64,000 nucleotides of DNA from an uncultured Alphaproteobacteria bacterium (GTDB taxonomy: Bacteria > Pseudomonadota > Alphaproteobacteria > HIMB59 > GCA-002718135): assembly GCA_902615745.1 (NCBI GenBank), contig CACMQB010000001.1, positions 90,349-154,348 on the forward strand. Reading direction: 5' to 3'. Below, one piece after another: positions 37,051 through 50,855 of this stretch. Under the pieces are notes generated by a model. It was not told where the DNA came from. It saw only the letters and a program-made list of their open reading frames with translations, and did not search any database. The first letter of the stretch is position 1; every line of letters begins with the position of its first letter. The translations under genes and the position numbers were made by a program.

Positions 37051-37932
37051 ATGCCTTTTTATAGAAACATAGCTGCAAAAATAGCACTTTTACCGATGAT
37101 AGTTATATCTTTAACTGTCTTTGTCGGGTGCATTATTTATTCTTTTGTTTATTCTCTAACAAATTCGAAATTAGTTCCAGTAATGAACTATGTTGGTTTT
37201 GATCAATACGAAAGATTATTTAAACAACGAAAATGGGATGTAGCTGTTGAAAATATTTTTATTTATGGTTTTGTATTTACAATTGGGTGTCTGATAATTG
37301 GTTTTTTATTAGCAGTTTTGATTGATCAAAAAATAAGAGGTGAGAGTTTATTTAGAACAATTTTTTTATACCCCTATGCCATGTCTTTTGTTGTTACTGG
37401 TTTAGTCTGGAAATGGGTTTTAAATCCAACATTTGGTCTGGAGAATTCAATGCATATGTGGGGTATGACATGGTTTGAATTAGACTGGTTGGTAAATAGA
37501 GATCTTGCAATCTATGCTGTATGTATAGCTGCTGTTTGGCAAGGCGCAGGTTTTGTAATGGTATTAATGTTAGCAGGACTCAGAGGAATTGATGAAGATA
37601 TTTGGAAATCACTTAGTATTGAAGGTGTAGCTAAATGGAAATCTTATATTTTTGTAATTTTGCCGATGTTAAGACCAATGGTAGTAACCGCAATTGTCTT
37701 GATTGCAGCAGGTGTAGTAAAAGTCTATGATTTAATTTTAGCTCTTACATCTGGTGGACCAGGATATGCTACTACAACACCTGCAATGTATGTAATGGAG
37801 AATTTTTTTAGTAGAGCAAATTTAGGACAAGCTTTTGCAGCTTCTATAATAATGTTTATTTCAGTTGTATGTATTCTTGCTCCCTGGGCTTTTTATGAAT
37901 TTTATCTAAGAAACAAATACGCAAATAACTAA
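37051..37932 (+). CDS. Sugar ABC transporter permease (MalF/GtsB type)
   Basis: 293 residues, about six membrane spans. N-terminal membrane segment near 12-33, and an EAA loop around EDIWKSLSIEGVAKWKSYIFVILP. It forms one half of the channel for module C with the next gene, whose ATG overlaps its stop codon by one base. Substrate unknown but matched to the 35759 binding protein. Confidence 0.92.
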   Translation: MPFYRNIAAKIALLPMIVISLTVFVGCIIYSFVYSLTNSKLVPVMNYVGFDQYERLFKQRKWDVAVENIFIYGFVFTIGCLIIGFLLAVLIDQKIRGESLFRTIFLYPYAMSFVVTGLVWKWVLNPTFGLENSMHMWGMTWFELDWLVNRDLAIYAVCIAAVWQGAGFVMVLMLAGLRGIDEDIWKSLSIEGVAKWKSYIFVILPMLRPMVVTAIVLIAAGVVKVYDLILALTSGGPGYATTTPAMYVMENFFSRANLGQAFAASIIMFISVVCILAPWAFYEFYLRNKYANN

Positions 37933-38813
37933 TGTCTACTATTCCTAAAGGGCCTCGACCAAAACACCTTACAATTGGAAGAATAGGTTTGTATTGTTTT
38001 ATAATTATGTGCGCATTATTTTTTTTAATGCCCTTATACGTAATGATAATAACTTCTCTTAAAGATATGGATGAAATAAGAGCTGCTAATATTTTAAACC
38101 TCCCGAAAGAACTTAGTTTTTATGCGTGGCCAAAAGCTTGGTCTCAAGCGTGTACAGGATTTGTATGTGAGGGATTGAAGCCGGGTTTTGTTAACTCCGT
38201 GAAGATAACTGTACCTAGTGTAATTGTATCCGTAGCTTTAAGTGCACTTAATGGATATGCATTAGCTTTTTGGCGTTTTAGGGGAGCATATTTCTTTTTT
38301 GGGCTATGCATGTTTGGTGCATTTATTCCTTATCAAGTAATGGTGTACCCACTTTTAAAAATAGAAGATTTCTTAGGTATTTATTCTTCATTACCAGGTA
38401 TTATTCTTGTGCACACTATTTTTGGTATGCCAATTCTAACACTTATCTTCAGAAATTTTTACGCGAGTCTTCCAATAGATCTATTTAAAGCTGCCAGAAT
38501 AGATGGTGGTAATTTTATAAAAATATTTTTCTACGTAATTATTCCAATGTCTACTCCTATAACTATCGTAGCTGTCATTCTTCAAGTTACAGGAATTTGG
38601 AATGATTTTCTTCTAGGATTAGTTTTTGCAGGAAGAGACAACCAACCAATGACAGTTCAATTAAATAATATTGTGCAAGTAGATTATGGTGTTGCCGAAT
38701 ACAATGTAGATATGTCAGCAACAATTTTAACTTCTCTAGTACCTCTTTTTGTATACTTTATTTCTGGAAGATGGTTTGTGCGTGGAATAGCAGCTGGGGC
38801 AATAAAAGGGTGA
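37932..38813 (+). CDS. Sugar ABC transporter permease (MalG/GtsC type)
   Basis: 293 residues, about six membrane spans, with the MalG-type EAA loop IDLFKAARIDGGNFIKIFFYVIIP and the typical C-terminal FVRGIAAGAIKG. An approximately 20-residue periplasmic segment with two cysteines (SQACTGFVCEGLKPG) lies after the first span and is commonly found in GtsC-like permeases. It forms the module C channel with the preceding permease. Confidence 0.92.
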   Translation: MSTIPKGPRPKHLTIGRIGLYCFIIMCALFFLMPLYVMIITSLKDMDEIRAANILNLPKELSFYAWPKAWSQACTGFVCEGLKPGFVNSVKITVPSVIVSVALSALNGYALAFWRFRGAYFFFGLCMFGAFIPYQVMVYPLLKIEDFLGIYSSLPGIILVHTIFGMPILTLIFRNFYASLPIDLFKAARIDGGNFIKIFFYVIIPMSTPITIVAVILQVTGIWNDFLLGLVFAGRDNQPMTVQLNNIVQVDYGVAEYNVDMSATILTSLVPLFVYFISGRWFVRGIAAGAIKG

Positions 38814-38815
38814 GT

Positions 38816-39889
38816 ATGAAAAATAGTGTTGAAGTAAAAAATATATCCTTCAGTTATGGAAAAACTGAAATATTAAATGATTTAAGTCTTGATATTAAAG
38901 AAGGAGAATTCATGGTTTTACTTGGTCCTTCAGGTTGTGGAAAGACTACTTTATTAAACTGTATTGCTGGTCTTTTAGACCTAACGGATGGACAGATTTG
39001 GATTGAAGATGATAACGTCACATGGAAAGAACCAAAAGATAGATATATAGGAATGGTATTCCAATCTTACGCATTGTACCCAAGTATGACTGTTGAGAAA
39101 AATTTATCATTTGGTTTAAGAATGATGGGTACTGCAAAAGATTTAATTAATGAAAAAATTAAAAAAGCTGCAAATCTTCTACAAATAAATGAATTACTTA
39201 AAAGAAAACCCTCTCAACTCTCTGGGGGCCAAAGACAGCGCGTAGCTATTGGTAGAGCTCTGGTTAGGGATGCAAAAGTTTTTTTATTTGATGAGCCTTT
39301 AAGTAACCTTGATGCAAAACTAAGAGCTGAACTACGCTATGAAATTAAAAAACTTCATAGAGATTTATCAAATACTATGATTTACGTTACTCATGATCAA
39401 ATAGAAGCTATGACGCTTGCAGACCGTATATCTGTTATGAAAGATGGATTAATACAACAATTAGATACTCCTAAGCAAATTTATAACAAACCAGCTAATT
39501 TATTTGTGGCTGGGTTTATTGGGTCTCCGAGTATGAATTTTTTAAATGCCAAATTTGAAAAATCAAATCAAAATATAATTGTTGGTAATAAGCAAATTGA
39601 TATTTCTAAATATGAAAATATAAATAATGTGATTAATGATCAAGAAGTTGTCTTTGGAATAAGACCTGAAAATATAAACATAGAAAAAAATGAAAATTCT
39701 ATTCACTGTAAAGTTGAATTAGTGGAACCTATGGGGGCAGACACTCTTGTGTGGACTAGTGTTGAAGGTAACCCAATATCTATTAGGCTAGAAGGAAGTT
39801 CAAATTTTAATTTAAATGATGAAATAAACATTTCATTTGATATAAATAAATCTTCAATATTCGACAGTAAATCAGAGGAGAGAATTTAA
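38816..39889 (+). CDS. Sugar ABC transporter ATP-binding protein (MalK/UgpC type)
   Basis: 357 residues from the ATG at 38816, two bases after the permease stop; an upstream in-frame start at 38771 lies inside the permease. Walker A is GPSGCGKT (37-44), Q-loop MVFQSYALYP, signature LSGGQRQRVAIGRAL, Walker B VFLFDEPL. The C-terminal TOBE/regulatory domain (about 235-357) includes VVFGIRPENI. MalK-class ATPases often serve several permeases, so this one may also energise the fused permease at 30801, which has no ATPase of its own. A one-base overlap couples it to the isomerase-like gene. Confidence 0.95.
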   Translation: MKNSVEVKNISFSYGKTEILNDLSLDIKEGEFMVLLGPSGCGKTTLLNCIAGLLDLTDGQIWIEDDNVTWKEPKDRYIGMVFQSYALYPSMTVEKNLSFGLRMMGTAKDLINEKIKKAANLLQINELLKRKPSQLSGGQRQRVAIGRALVRDAKVFLFDEPLSNLDAKLRAELRYEIKKLHRDLSNTMIYVTHDQIEAMTLADRISVMKDGLIQQLDTPKQIYNKPANLFVAGFIGSPSMNFLNAKFEKSNQNIIVGNKQIDISKYENINNVINDQEVVFGIRPENINIEKNENSIHCKVELVEPMGADTLVWTSVEGNPISIRLEGSSNFNLNDEINISFDINKSSIFDSKSEERI

Positions 39890-40662
39890 TGAATAGAAAC
39901 GAAGTAACAATGCAGTTGTATACAACAAGAAAATTTCAACCTTACGAGCCAATATTTAAATTCCTATCTGAGTCTGGAATTAAAAATATTGAATTATTTG
40001 ATTTAGATAAAATTGATTTAGATAATTTTAAATCAATGATGGAAGAAAATAGTATTTCCATAAAATCTTCTCACATAAGTTTTCAAGCAATTACAAATAC
40101 AGAAGAAACAATTAGTAGGATGAAATATCTAAATATTAAGCATGCGATAGTACCTTCTGTGCCTGAAAAATTTACTAAAGATTTTGCTTCAAATTTTGAT
40201 CTTGATGAAGACACTTGGAATAACTTTGGTAAAGATCTCTCATCATATGTACAAACGTATGAAGATAATGGTCTAACTCTTGGTTATCATAATCATTCAT
40301 TTGAATTTAGACCTCTTCCTAGTGGTAAGCTTCCAATAGAATGTATGATGGATCACGATGAAAATCTAAAAATGGAACTTGATCTTGGATGGGCAGTTGC
40401 TGGAAAAGCAGATCCACTTGATTGGATAGAAAAATATAAAAATAAAATTATTGGCTGTCACTTGAAAGATTTTTTTGATGAAACAAAAAATCTATTAGAT
40501 CATAGTGAACAATCTGCTGTAGGAGAAGGTTTCATAGATTGGCCAAAGCTTCTTGCAGAAGTTAAAAAAACACCATGTGAAGTTTTTGTACTAGAACACG
40601 ATGATCCAAAAGATTATAAAGAATATACAACAAAGTCTTTAGAATACCTAGAGACAATTTAA
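39889..40662 (+). CDS. Sugar phosphate isomerase/epimerase-like TIM-barrel protein
   Basis: 257 residues of the xylose-isomerase-like (AP endonuclease 2) TIM-barrel superfamily. Metal-site segments are visible: GYHNHSFEF (near 126), MELDLGWAVAG, GCHLKDF and AVGEGFIDWP, followed by the C-terminal VFVLEHDDPKD. Members isomerise or epimerise keto-sugars and inosose derivatives, or lyse keto-glycosides. Pairing with a Gfo/Idh/MocA dehydrogenase one base downstream is a common oxidise-then-rearrange arrangement. Substrate unknown. Confidence 0.82.
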   Translation: MNRNEVTMQLYTTRKFQPYEPIFKFLSESGIKNIELFDLDKIDLDNFKSMMEENSISIKSSHISFQAITNTEETISRMKYLNIKHAIVPSVPEKFTKDFASNFDLDEDTWNNFGKDLSSYVQTYEDNGLTLGYHNHSFEFRPLPSGKLPIECMMDHDENLKMELDLGWAVAGKADPLDWIEKYKNKIIGCHLKDFFDETKNLLDHSEQSAVGEGFIDWPKLLAEVKKTPCEVFVLEHDDPKDYKEYTTKSLEYLETI

Positions 40663-41786
40663 TGAATATTGGAATTATTGGTTGTGGGAATATTTCTGAG
40701 ACTTATTTTGAATGTCAAAAAATATTCAATAATTTCAAAATAGTTGCTTGCGCTGATATTAATAAGGAAGCTGCTTCTAATGCTGCATCTAAATATAATG
40801 TTAAATCTCTATCAGTTGAGGAAATTGTAGAAAGTAATGAAATTGATTTAATCATTAATTTAACAATTCCTGTAGCCCATAAAGAAATTATTACAAAATC
40901 ACTACATAATGGAAAACACTGTTTTAGTGAAAAGCCTTTAGCAATGAATTTTGAAGAAGGTTTAGAGATACAAAAATTAGCAGATGAAAAGGGTTTATAT
41001 GTTGGATGTGCACCAGATACTTTTCTAGGAGCTGCAGGCCAAAAAGCTAGAAAATTAATTGAAGACAATAAGATAGGTAAAATTGTTCTAGGTACATTTA
41101 ATTTAATGTCTCACGGGATGGAGCATTGGCATCCTAATCCTGATTTTTTCTTTAAACCTGGAGCTGGACCAGTATTTGATGTTGGTGTTTATTACATTAC
41201 TCAATTAGTAAACCTAATTGGATCAGTTAAACAAATAAATGCAATTAGTGGAACTGCTACAAATGAGCGAACAATAACAAGCCAACCTAGATATGGTGAT
41301 AAAATTAAAGTTGAAACACCAACAACATTAATGGGATCGTTAGAATTTACAAATAATGCTAAAATCCAGTTTTTTTGTACTTGGGATGTTTGGAAAAATA
41401 ATCACTCCACGATCGAGCTCTATGGATTAGATGGAAGTATGATTGTGCCTGACCCTAATTTTTTTAGTGGCGATTTATTAATGTCTCAAAAAGATAAAGA
41501 TTGGGAAGTAATCAATAATGATAAAATGTTATTAGGTATACCTAATAAGAGTGATAATGATGGAAATAAAAAAGCAAATTATAGAGGTATTGGGCTTTCA
41601 GAAATGATTGATTCAATTGCTAAAAATCGTAAAGCAAGATGTTCACTTGAATTATCTCTTCATGTTTTAGAAATAATGGATGGTATAATAAAATCTGCAG
41701 AAGGAAAAAGATCGTATATTTTAACTACAAATCCAGAACAACCAGATTTACTAACTGAAGAAGAAATAAGTAAACTTAAAATCTAA
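40662..41786 (+). CDS. Gfo/Idh/MocA-family sugar dehydrogenase
   Basis: 374 residues. N-terminal Rossmann motif GIIGCGNISETYF, EKP motif in HCFSEKPLAMNFEEG, and GPVFDVGVYYITQLV in the substrate domain. It is paralogous to, but clearly different from, the 32629 product. Together with the isomerase-like gene and the GH1 glycosidase it suggests oxidation of a glucoside or its free sugar by NAD(P)+, followed by rearrangement or hydrolysis. The gene begins one base inside the isomerase-like stop and ends two bases before the GH1 start. Confidence 0.88.
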   Translation: MNIGIIGCGNISETYFECQKIFNNFKIVACADINKEAASNAASKYNVKSLSVEEIVESNEIDLIINLTIPVAHKEIITKSLHNGKHCFSEKPLAMNFEEGLEIQKLADEKGLYVGCAPDTFLGAAGQKARKLIEDNKIGKIVLGTFNLMSHGMEHWHPNPDFFFKPGAGPVFDVGVYYITQLVNLIGSVKQINAISGTATNERTITSQPRYGDKIKVETPTTLMGSLEFTNNAKIQFFCTWDVWKNNHSTIELYGLDGSMIVPDPNFFSGDLLMSQKDKDWEVINNDKMLLGIPNKSDNDGNKKANYRGIGLSEMIDSIAKNRKARCSLELSLHVLEIMDGIIKSAEGKRSYILTTNPEQPDLLTEEEISKLKI

Positions 41787-41788
41787 AT

Positions 41789-43150
41789 ATGTCAGAAATT
41801 AAATTTCCATCTGATTTTATTTGGGGTGCATCATCTGCAGCCTATCAAATAGAAGGTGCTTGGAATATTGATGGAAAATCTCCCAGTATTTGGGATACTT
41901 TTACTCAAACTAAAGGTAATGTTCATAATGATGAAAATGCAAATATAACTTGTGATTTTTACAATAATTATAAAGAAGATATTTCCTTAATGAAAGAAGT
42001 CGGATTAAAAAGTTTCCGCCTTTCTACTGCATGGTCTAGAATTCTCCCTAATGGTATTGGCAAAGTAAATCAAAAAGGTTTAGATTTTTACAATCGTGTT
42101 ATTGACACACTTTTAGAAAAAAATATTGAGCCTTTTATATGTCTTTATCATTGGGATTTACCTCAAATATTACAAGATAAAGGTGGTTGGTCAAATAGAG
42201 AATCTTCAGATTGGTTTACAGAATTTACAAATATTGTTGTATCGAATACTTGTGATAGGGTTAAAAAATTCTCAACTTTTAATGAACCTGTAGTTTTTAC
42301 TCTTGCTGGATACGGACAAGGAATAATGGCTCCTGGTATAAGTGATTTTACAAAAACATTACAGGCTGTTCATCATGTGAATTTATCACACGGATATTCT
42401 ATTAAAGAAATGAGATCAATTTCATCCGATCTTAAATGTGGTTGTGTAAATGTTATGGCTCCAATTAAATCAAATTCTAATAAAGAAAAAGATATTGAGG
42501 CTTCAAGAATTGCAAATGTTTTTTTCAATACTTTATTTACAGATCCTCAATATTTAGGAAAATATGATCCATATATAGCTCAGCAAATGAAAGATATAAT
42601 TAAGGATGGAGATATGAAAATAATTAAACAAAAATTAGATTATTTTGGACTTAATTTTTATTCACATTTTCATGTTCAAGCAGATCCAAGTGACAAATTA
42701 TTTATGGGAGCCAAAACAAATAATGATGCAGGTTTTACTTTACTTCCTCCTCCAGATAATGCTGAAGTAAATCCGATGGGTTGGGAAATTGCTCCATCTT
42801 CTTTTTATGATCAAATTATGCAAGTAAAAGAACAATATGGAAGTCCAGTAATTTATATAACTGAAAATGGTGTAGCAACTGAAGATGTATTATCAAAAAA
42901 AAATACGATATCAGATGAAGAAAGAATTAGTTTTTATAAACGATATTTAACCAGCTTAAATAAAGCAATGAATGATGGGGCTGATGTTCGAGGTTTTTAT
43001 GCATGGTCGTTTACAGATAATTTTGAATGGCATAGGGGATATGACATGAGATTTGGAATGGTGTATATAGACTATGAAAATCAAAAAAGAATTCCAAAAG
43101 ATTCATTTTTCTTTTATAAAAATCTTATAGAAAGTTCAGTAATTACTTAG
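41789..43150 (+). CDS. Beta-glucosidase, glycoside hydrolase family 1
   Basis: 453 residues, full GH1 length. The acid/base Glu166 is in FSTFNEP and the nucleophile Glu359 in IYITENGVAT. Other family hallmarks are FIWGASSAAYQIEGAW at the N-terminus, LYHWDLPQIL, and the C-terminal GFYAWSFTDNFEWHRGY aglycone/glycone site. No signal peptide, so it acts on imported beta-glucosides in the cytoplasm and releases glucose or a related sugar. Last gene of module C. Its stop region overlaps the convergent mlaC gene by 8 bases. Confidence 0.95.
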   Translation: MSEIKFPSDFIWGASSAAYQIEGAWNIDGKSPSIWDTFTQTKGNVHNDENANITCDFYNNYKEDISLMKEVGLKSFRLSTAWSRILPNGIGKVNQKGLDFYNRVIDTLLEKNIEPFICLYHWDLPQILQDKGGWSNRESSDWFTEFTNIVVSNTCDRVKKFSTFNEPVVFTLAGYGQGIMAPGISDFTKTLQAVHHVNLSHGYSIKEMRSISSDLKCGCVNVMAPIKSNSNKEKDIEASRIANVFFNTLFTDPQYLGKYDPYIAQQMKDIIKDGDMKIIKQKLDYFGLNFYSHFHVQADPSDKLFMGAKTNNDAGFTLLPPPDNAEVNPMGWEIAPSSFYDQIMQVKEQYGSPVIYITENGVATEDVLSKKNTISDEERISFYKRYLTSLNKAMNDGADVRGFYAWSFTDNFEWHRGYDMRFGMVYIDYENQKRIPKDSFFFYKNLIESSVIT

Positions 43151-43745
43151 TAATTTTGTTGTAGCTTATCTGATTTTGTTCAGTTAAAACTTCGTTAAAT
43201 TTTGAAAGATCATTATCAACTTTTTTTAGCATTGAATTAAATTCTGATCTTTTAGTTACAACTAATGAAATATCAGCAACAATTAAATCTATAACAAAAA
43301 ATTGATCCTTTGATTCTTTGACACGCCATGTTACAACAACTGATCCCGTATCAGTAAATATTTTCATATCAATCAGAGTTATTTGATTTTTATTGTCATA
43401 TTTTGATTTTGTTAATTCATAAGTTTGGTTTGAATAACCTTGCATCATTGAAGCTATATTTAGTGCTAAATGTCGTTTAAAATTATCAATGTAAATTTTT
43501 TTTGTATTTTTATCTGATTTTTTCCAAGCTTCTCCTGCAACAAATTTAGCAATACCAGTACCAGCAAAATTATTATTAATTGTATTTTCTATTAAAAGAA
43601 ATCTGTTTTCATTAGAGAGATTTTGATTTTTATAAGCTTCAAGTATTATATCAATTTCTCTTTTCAACCATTCTGAGGTTTCATCAGAATATAAATTTTT
43701 TGAAATAAAAATTATAAAAATAAAAATAAATAAATAAAATTTCAT
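43143..43745 (-). CDS. mlaC: MlaC-like phospholipid-binding protein
   Basis: 200 residues with a hydrophobic N-terminal signal sequence ending near NLYS|DETS. The remaining sequence matches MlaC/Ttg2D: NFAGTGIAKFVAGEAWKKSD, YIDNFKRHLALNIASMMQGY and a following beta-rich core ending WRVKESKDQFFVIDLIVADISLVVTKRSEF. In the Mla pathway it carries phospholipids in the periplasm from MlaA to the inner membrane MlaFEDB complex. It directly follows mlaA with a one-base overlap; MlaD, E and F are not in this window. Confidence 0.87.
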   Translation of the reverse strand: MKFYLFIFIFIIFISKNLYSDETSEWLKREIDIILEAYKNQNLSNENRFLLIENTINNNFAGTGIAKFVAGEAWKKSDKNTKKIYIDNFKRHLALNIASMMQGYSNQTYELTKSKYDNKNQITLIDMKIFTDTGSVVVTWRVKESKDQFFVIDLIVADISLVVTKRSEFNSMLKKVDNDLSKFNEVLTEQNQISYNKITK

Positions 43746-44530
43746 TATTCAAATTCAATGCTAATAAGAGGAAGAGGGGTTAATTCTGAGTCATCCACAT
43801 TATTAATCGCTGCTTTTCTGTTTTGATAGTAAGAACTTCTTACTGCAGCATAATAATCTACTGAATTATCTCTTAATGCATTAACTTCATCAATTATTTG
43901 TGATCTTGTATCAACTGCATTAACTGCTGTTCTCATTGGTACTAACCAAGCTTCACCCTCACTTACTGCATATGCATTAATTGGATCAGTCATCATCGTT
44001 AAAATCATTCCCGAAGTATCTCTAAGGTTTGACGGACCAAATAATGGAAGAACAATATAAAAACCATCTCCAACACCCCAGGTAGCAAGTGTTTGTCCAT
44101 AATCTTCTTCTTTTTCTTCAAGTCCGATTTTTTCAGCTATATCAAATAATCCAAATACCCCTACGGTACTATTAACAATAAATCTTCCTGATGATTGAAC
44201 TGCATTTTCACCCTGACCTTGTAGTAATTGATTAACAACAACTAAGGGAGCTCTTAAATTACTCAAAAAATTATTTATGCCACTTTGTAGTGGAGAGGGT
44301 AATTTTTTGTAGCCTTTTGAGATTGGTTCTAAAACAATTCTATCAGCTACATTATTAAAACTAAATATGGCTCTATTTATAGGCTCAAAAGGATCATATA
44401 TTTCATCCTCTATTGTCGTTGTTTCAAAATCCTCTGAGTCAGTATTTACCTGATCAGCATCACTAGCAATTACATTATAGGAAATTGAACTGAAAAATAG
44501 AAAAAATAGAATTATAATTTTTTTAATCAT
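43745..44530 (-). CDS. mlaA: MlaA (VacJ)-family outer-membrane phospholipid protein
   Basis: 261 residues. The family is shown by YDPFEPINRAIFSFNNVADRIVLEPISKGYKKLP, FIVNSTVGVFGLFDIAEKIGL and the pore-region GPSNLRDTSGMI. MlaA removes misplaced phospholipid from the outer leaflet of the outer membrane. A signal peptide is visible (MIKKIIILFFLFFSSISYNVIA), but there is no lipobox cysteine, so unlike E. coli VacJ it is probably not a lipoprotein. It is divergent from the helicase gene across 79 bases. Confidence 0.92.
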   Translation of the reverse strand: MIKKIIILFFLFFSSISYNVIASDADQVNTDSEDFETTTIEDEIYDPFEPINRAIFSFNNVADRIVLEPISKGYKKLPSPLQSGINNFLSNLRAPLVVVNQLLQGQGENAVQSSGRFIVNSTVGVFGLFDIAEKIGLEEKEEDYGQTLATWGVGDGFYIVLPLFGPSNLRDTSGMILTMMTDPINAYAVSEGEAWLVPMRTAVNAVDTRSQIIDEVNALRDNSVDYYAAVRSSYYQNRKAAINNVDDSELTPLPLISIEFE

Positions 44531-44609
44531 ATACTAATCACTAATATCTAAACTATTATTTAATATAGTTTATAAATTACATTATATATATCTGTATTAT
44601 AGCAAAAAA

Positions 44610-49633
<5,024 letters not shown>

Positions 49634-49666
49634 AATTTATTTATATATTTAAATTTAAAAATTTGA

Positions 49667-50413
49667 ATGAAATATATAACTAAATATAAATCCCCAAATT
49701 ATAATTCAAGAAACAGTTCAAAAATACAACTTATTATAATTCATTATACAGCCTTGAAAAATACCTTAGATGCTGTTTCTTATTTATGTAACAAGGAAAA
49801 AAAAGTAAGTTCTCACTATCTAATTTCTCAAAATGGAACTGTTTACAACTTAGTAAAAGATAAATTTAGAGCATGGCATGCGGGACAGGGATTCTGGCAA
49901 GAAATAACGGATATAAATTCTATTTCTATAGGTATTGAGCTTGATTACAATCCGAATGGAAAAAATAATAAATTCTCATTTAAAATGATATATTCACTAA
50001 AAAAACTTATTCTTAAATTACAAAAAAATTATGAAATTAATAAAAATAGTATTCTAGCACATTCAGATATCGCTCCTTTTAGAAAAATCGATCCTGGAAA
50101 AAACTTTCCATGGCAAGAACTCTCTACTTCAAAGTTAATTTTAAATCTAAAAAAACTAAAAAAGGTAGAAATAAAAATTATGGAAAAATGGTTTTATGTC
50201 CATAATTTGAAATCAAAAAAACAAAAAATAATTTTAGCACTATCTTTGATTGGATATGATACGCGTGAAGTCTATAAAAATTCTAAACTTTATAATAAGC
50301 TTATCACCGCATATAGAATTAGATATTTAAATTATGAAGATAAAATCAAAAATAAATCCATATATAATGATTTAATCAAACACTTATTCAATTATATGTT
50401 GACGAAAAAATAA
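49667..50413 (+). CDS. N-acetylmuramoyl-L-alanine amidase (AmpD-like)
   Basis: 248 residues without signal peptide, so probably cytoplasmic. Zinc ligands His26 (IIIHYTA), His132 and Asp142 (AHSDIAPFRKIDPGKNFPW) have the same local spacing as in AmpD (His to Asp ten residues), and YLISQNGTVYNLVKDKFRAWHAG is typical of Amidase_2. It cleaves the lactyl-peptide bond of anhydromuropeptides in recycling. The last about 80 residues resemble a degenerate peptidoglycan-binding domain (IILALSLIGYDT...). It lies just before rnpB, and its 3' end carries the candidate rnpB promoter. Confidence 0.9.
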   Translation: MKYITKYKSPNYNSRNSSKIQLIIIHYTALKNTLDAVSYLCNKEKKVSSHYLISQNGTVYNLVKDKFRAWHAGQGFWQEITDINSISIGIELDYNPNGKNNKFSFKMIYSLKKLILKLQKNYEINKNSILAHSDIAPFRKIDPGKNFPWQELSTSKLILNLKKLKKVEIKIMEKWFYVHNLKSKKQKIILALSLIGYDTREVYKNSKLYNKLITAYRIRYLNYEDKIKNKSIYNDLIKHLFNYMLTKK

Positions 50414-50426
50414 ATAAATTTATTAC
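50399..50426 (+). promoter_or_regulatory. Candidate rnpB promoter inside the amidase 3' end
   Basis: TTGACG (50399-50404) and TATTAC (50421-50426) are separated by 16 bases. The predicted start, about 7 bases after the -10, falls at 50433, exactly where the RNase P RNA P1 helix begins. The -35 therefore overlaps the last codons of the amidase gene. Confidence 0.6.
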
Positions 50427-50432
50427 GAATTT

Positions 50433-50767
50433 AGATGGTGCGATGATCGCTTGAGTAATCAAGAGGAAAGTCCGGGCTCCACTGGAAAAAAAACCAGGTA
50501 ATACCTGGCAAGTGAAAGCTTAGGGAAAGTGCAACAGAAAATATACCGCCTAAGAAGGTAAGGGTGAAAAGGTAAGGTAAGAGCTTACCGCTTTTTTGGT
50601 AACAAAAAAGGCTTTGCAAACCCTTTTTGGAGCAAGGTCAAATAGGAATAGCAATCAGTTCCAGCTGAGTTATTCGGGTAGACTGCTTGAAACAAATGGT
50701 GACATTTGTTCTAGATTAATGATCATCAATTTTTATTAAATTACAGAACCCGGCTTATGCACCATCT
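50433..50767 (+). ncRNA. rnpB: RNase P RNA (type A)
   Basis: About 335 bases closed by the P1 helix AGATGGTGC (50433-50441) with GCACCATCT (50759-50767). Conserved blocks are present in order: GAGGAAAGTCCGGGC (50463-50477), AGGGAAAGTGCAACAGAAA and ATACCGCC, GGTAAGGGTGAAAAGGT, AGAGCTTACCG, GAGCAAGGTCAAATAGG and the 3' ACAGAACCCGGCTTATGC (near 50742-50760). It is the catalytic subunit that trims tRNA 5' ends. No protein-coding gene is plausible in this stretch. It is flanked by the amidase gene and the dcw operator. Confidence 0.95.
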
Positions 50768-50815
50768 ATAAATTTATTGAGAACATACAAAGAACATTTA
50801 TCATAATTTCATATA

Positions 50816-50850
50816 CCCATTGACGCCCATATAATCCCATGGTAACCCAT
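50816..50850 (-). promoter_or_regulatory. MraZ operator: four direct repeats covering the dcw promoter
   Basis: CCCAT occurs at 50816-50820, 50826-50830, 50836-50840 and 50846-50850, exactly 10 bp apart, so the minus strand reads TGGGN, 5-base spacer, TGGGN four times. That is the repeat architecture known for E. coli MraZ binding sites. A consensus TATAAT lies at 50830-50835 between boxes 2 and 3; a start near 50842 would give a 14-base leader to the mraZ ATG, with no Shine-Dalgarno. MraZ bound here would block RNA polymerase, so the operon is probably autorepressed. The -35 is weak (TTTCAT, 50808-50813 region). Confidence 0.9.
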
Positions 50851-50855
50851 ATTTA

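Noticed and set aside
40715-41068. 117-residue minus-strand reading frame inside the second Gfo/Idh/MocA gene
   Set aside because: Antisense shadow; the plus-strand protein has all its family motifs.
50431-50619. 62-residue minus-strand reading frame
   Set aside because: It lies inside the RNase P RNA, whose conserved blocks explain the sequence.
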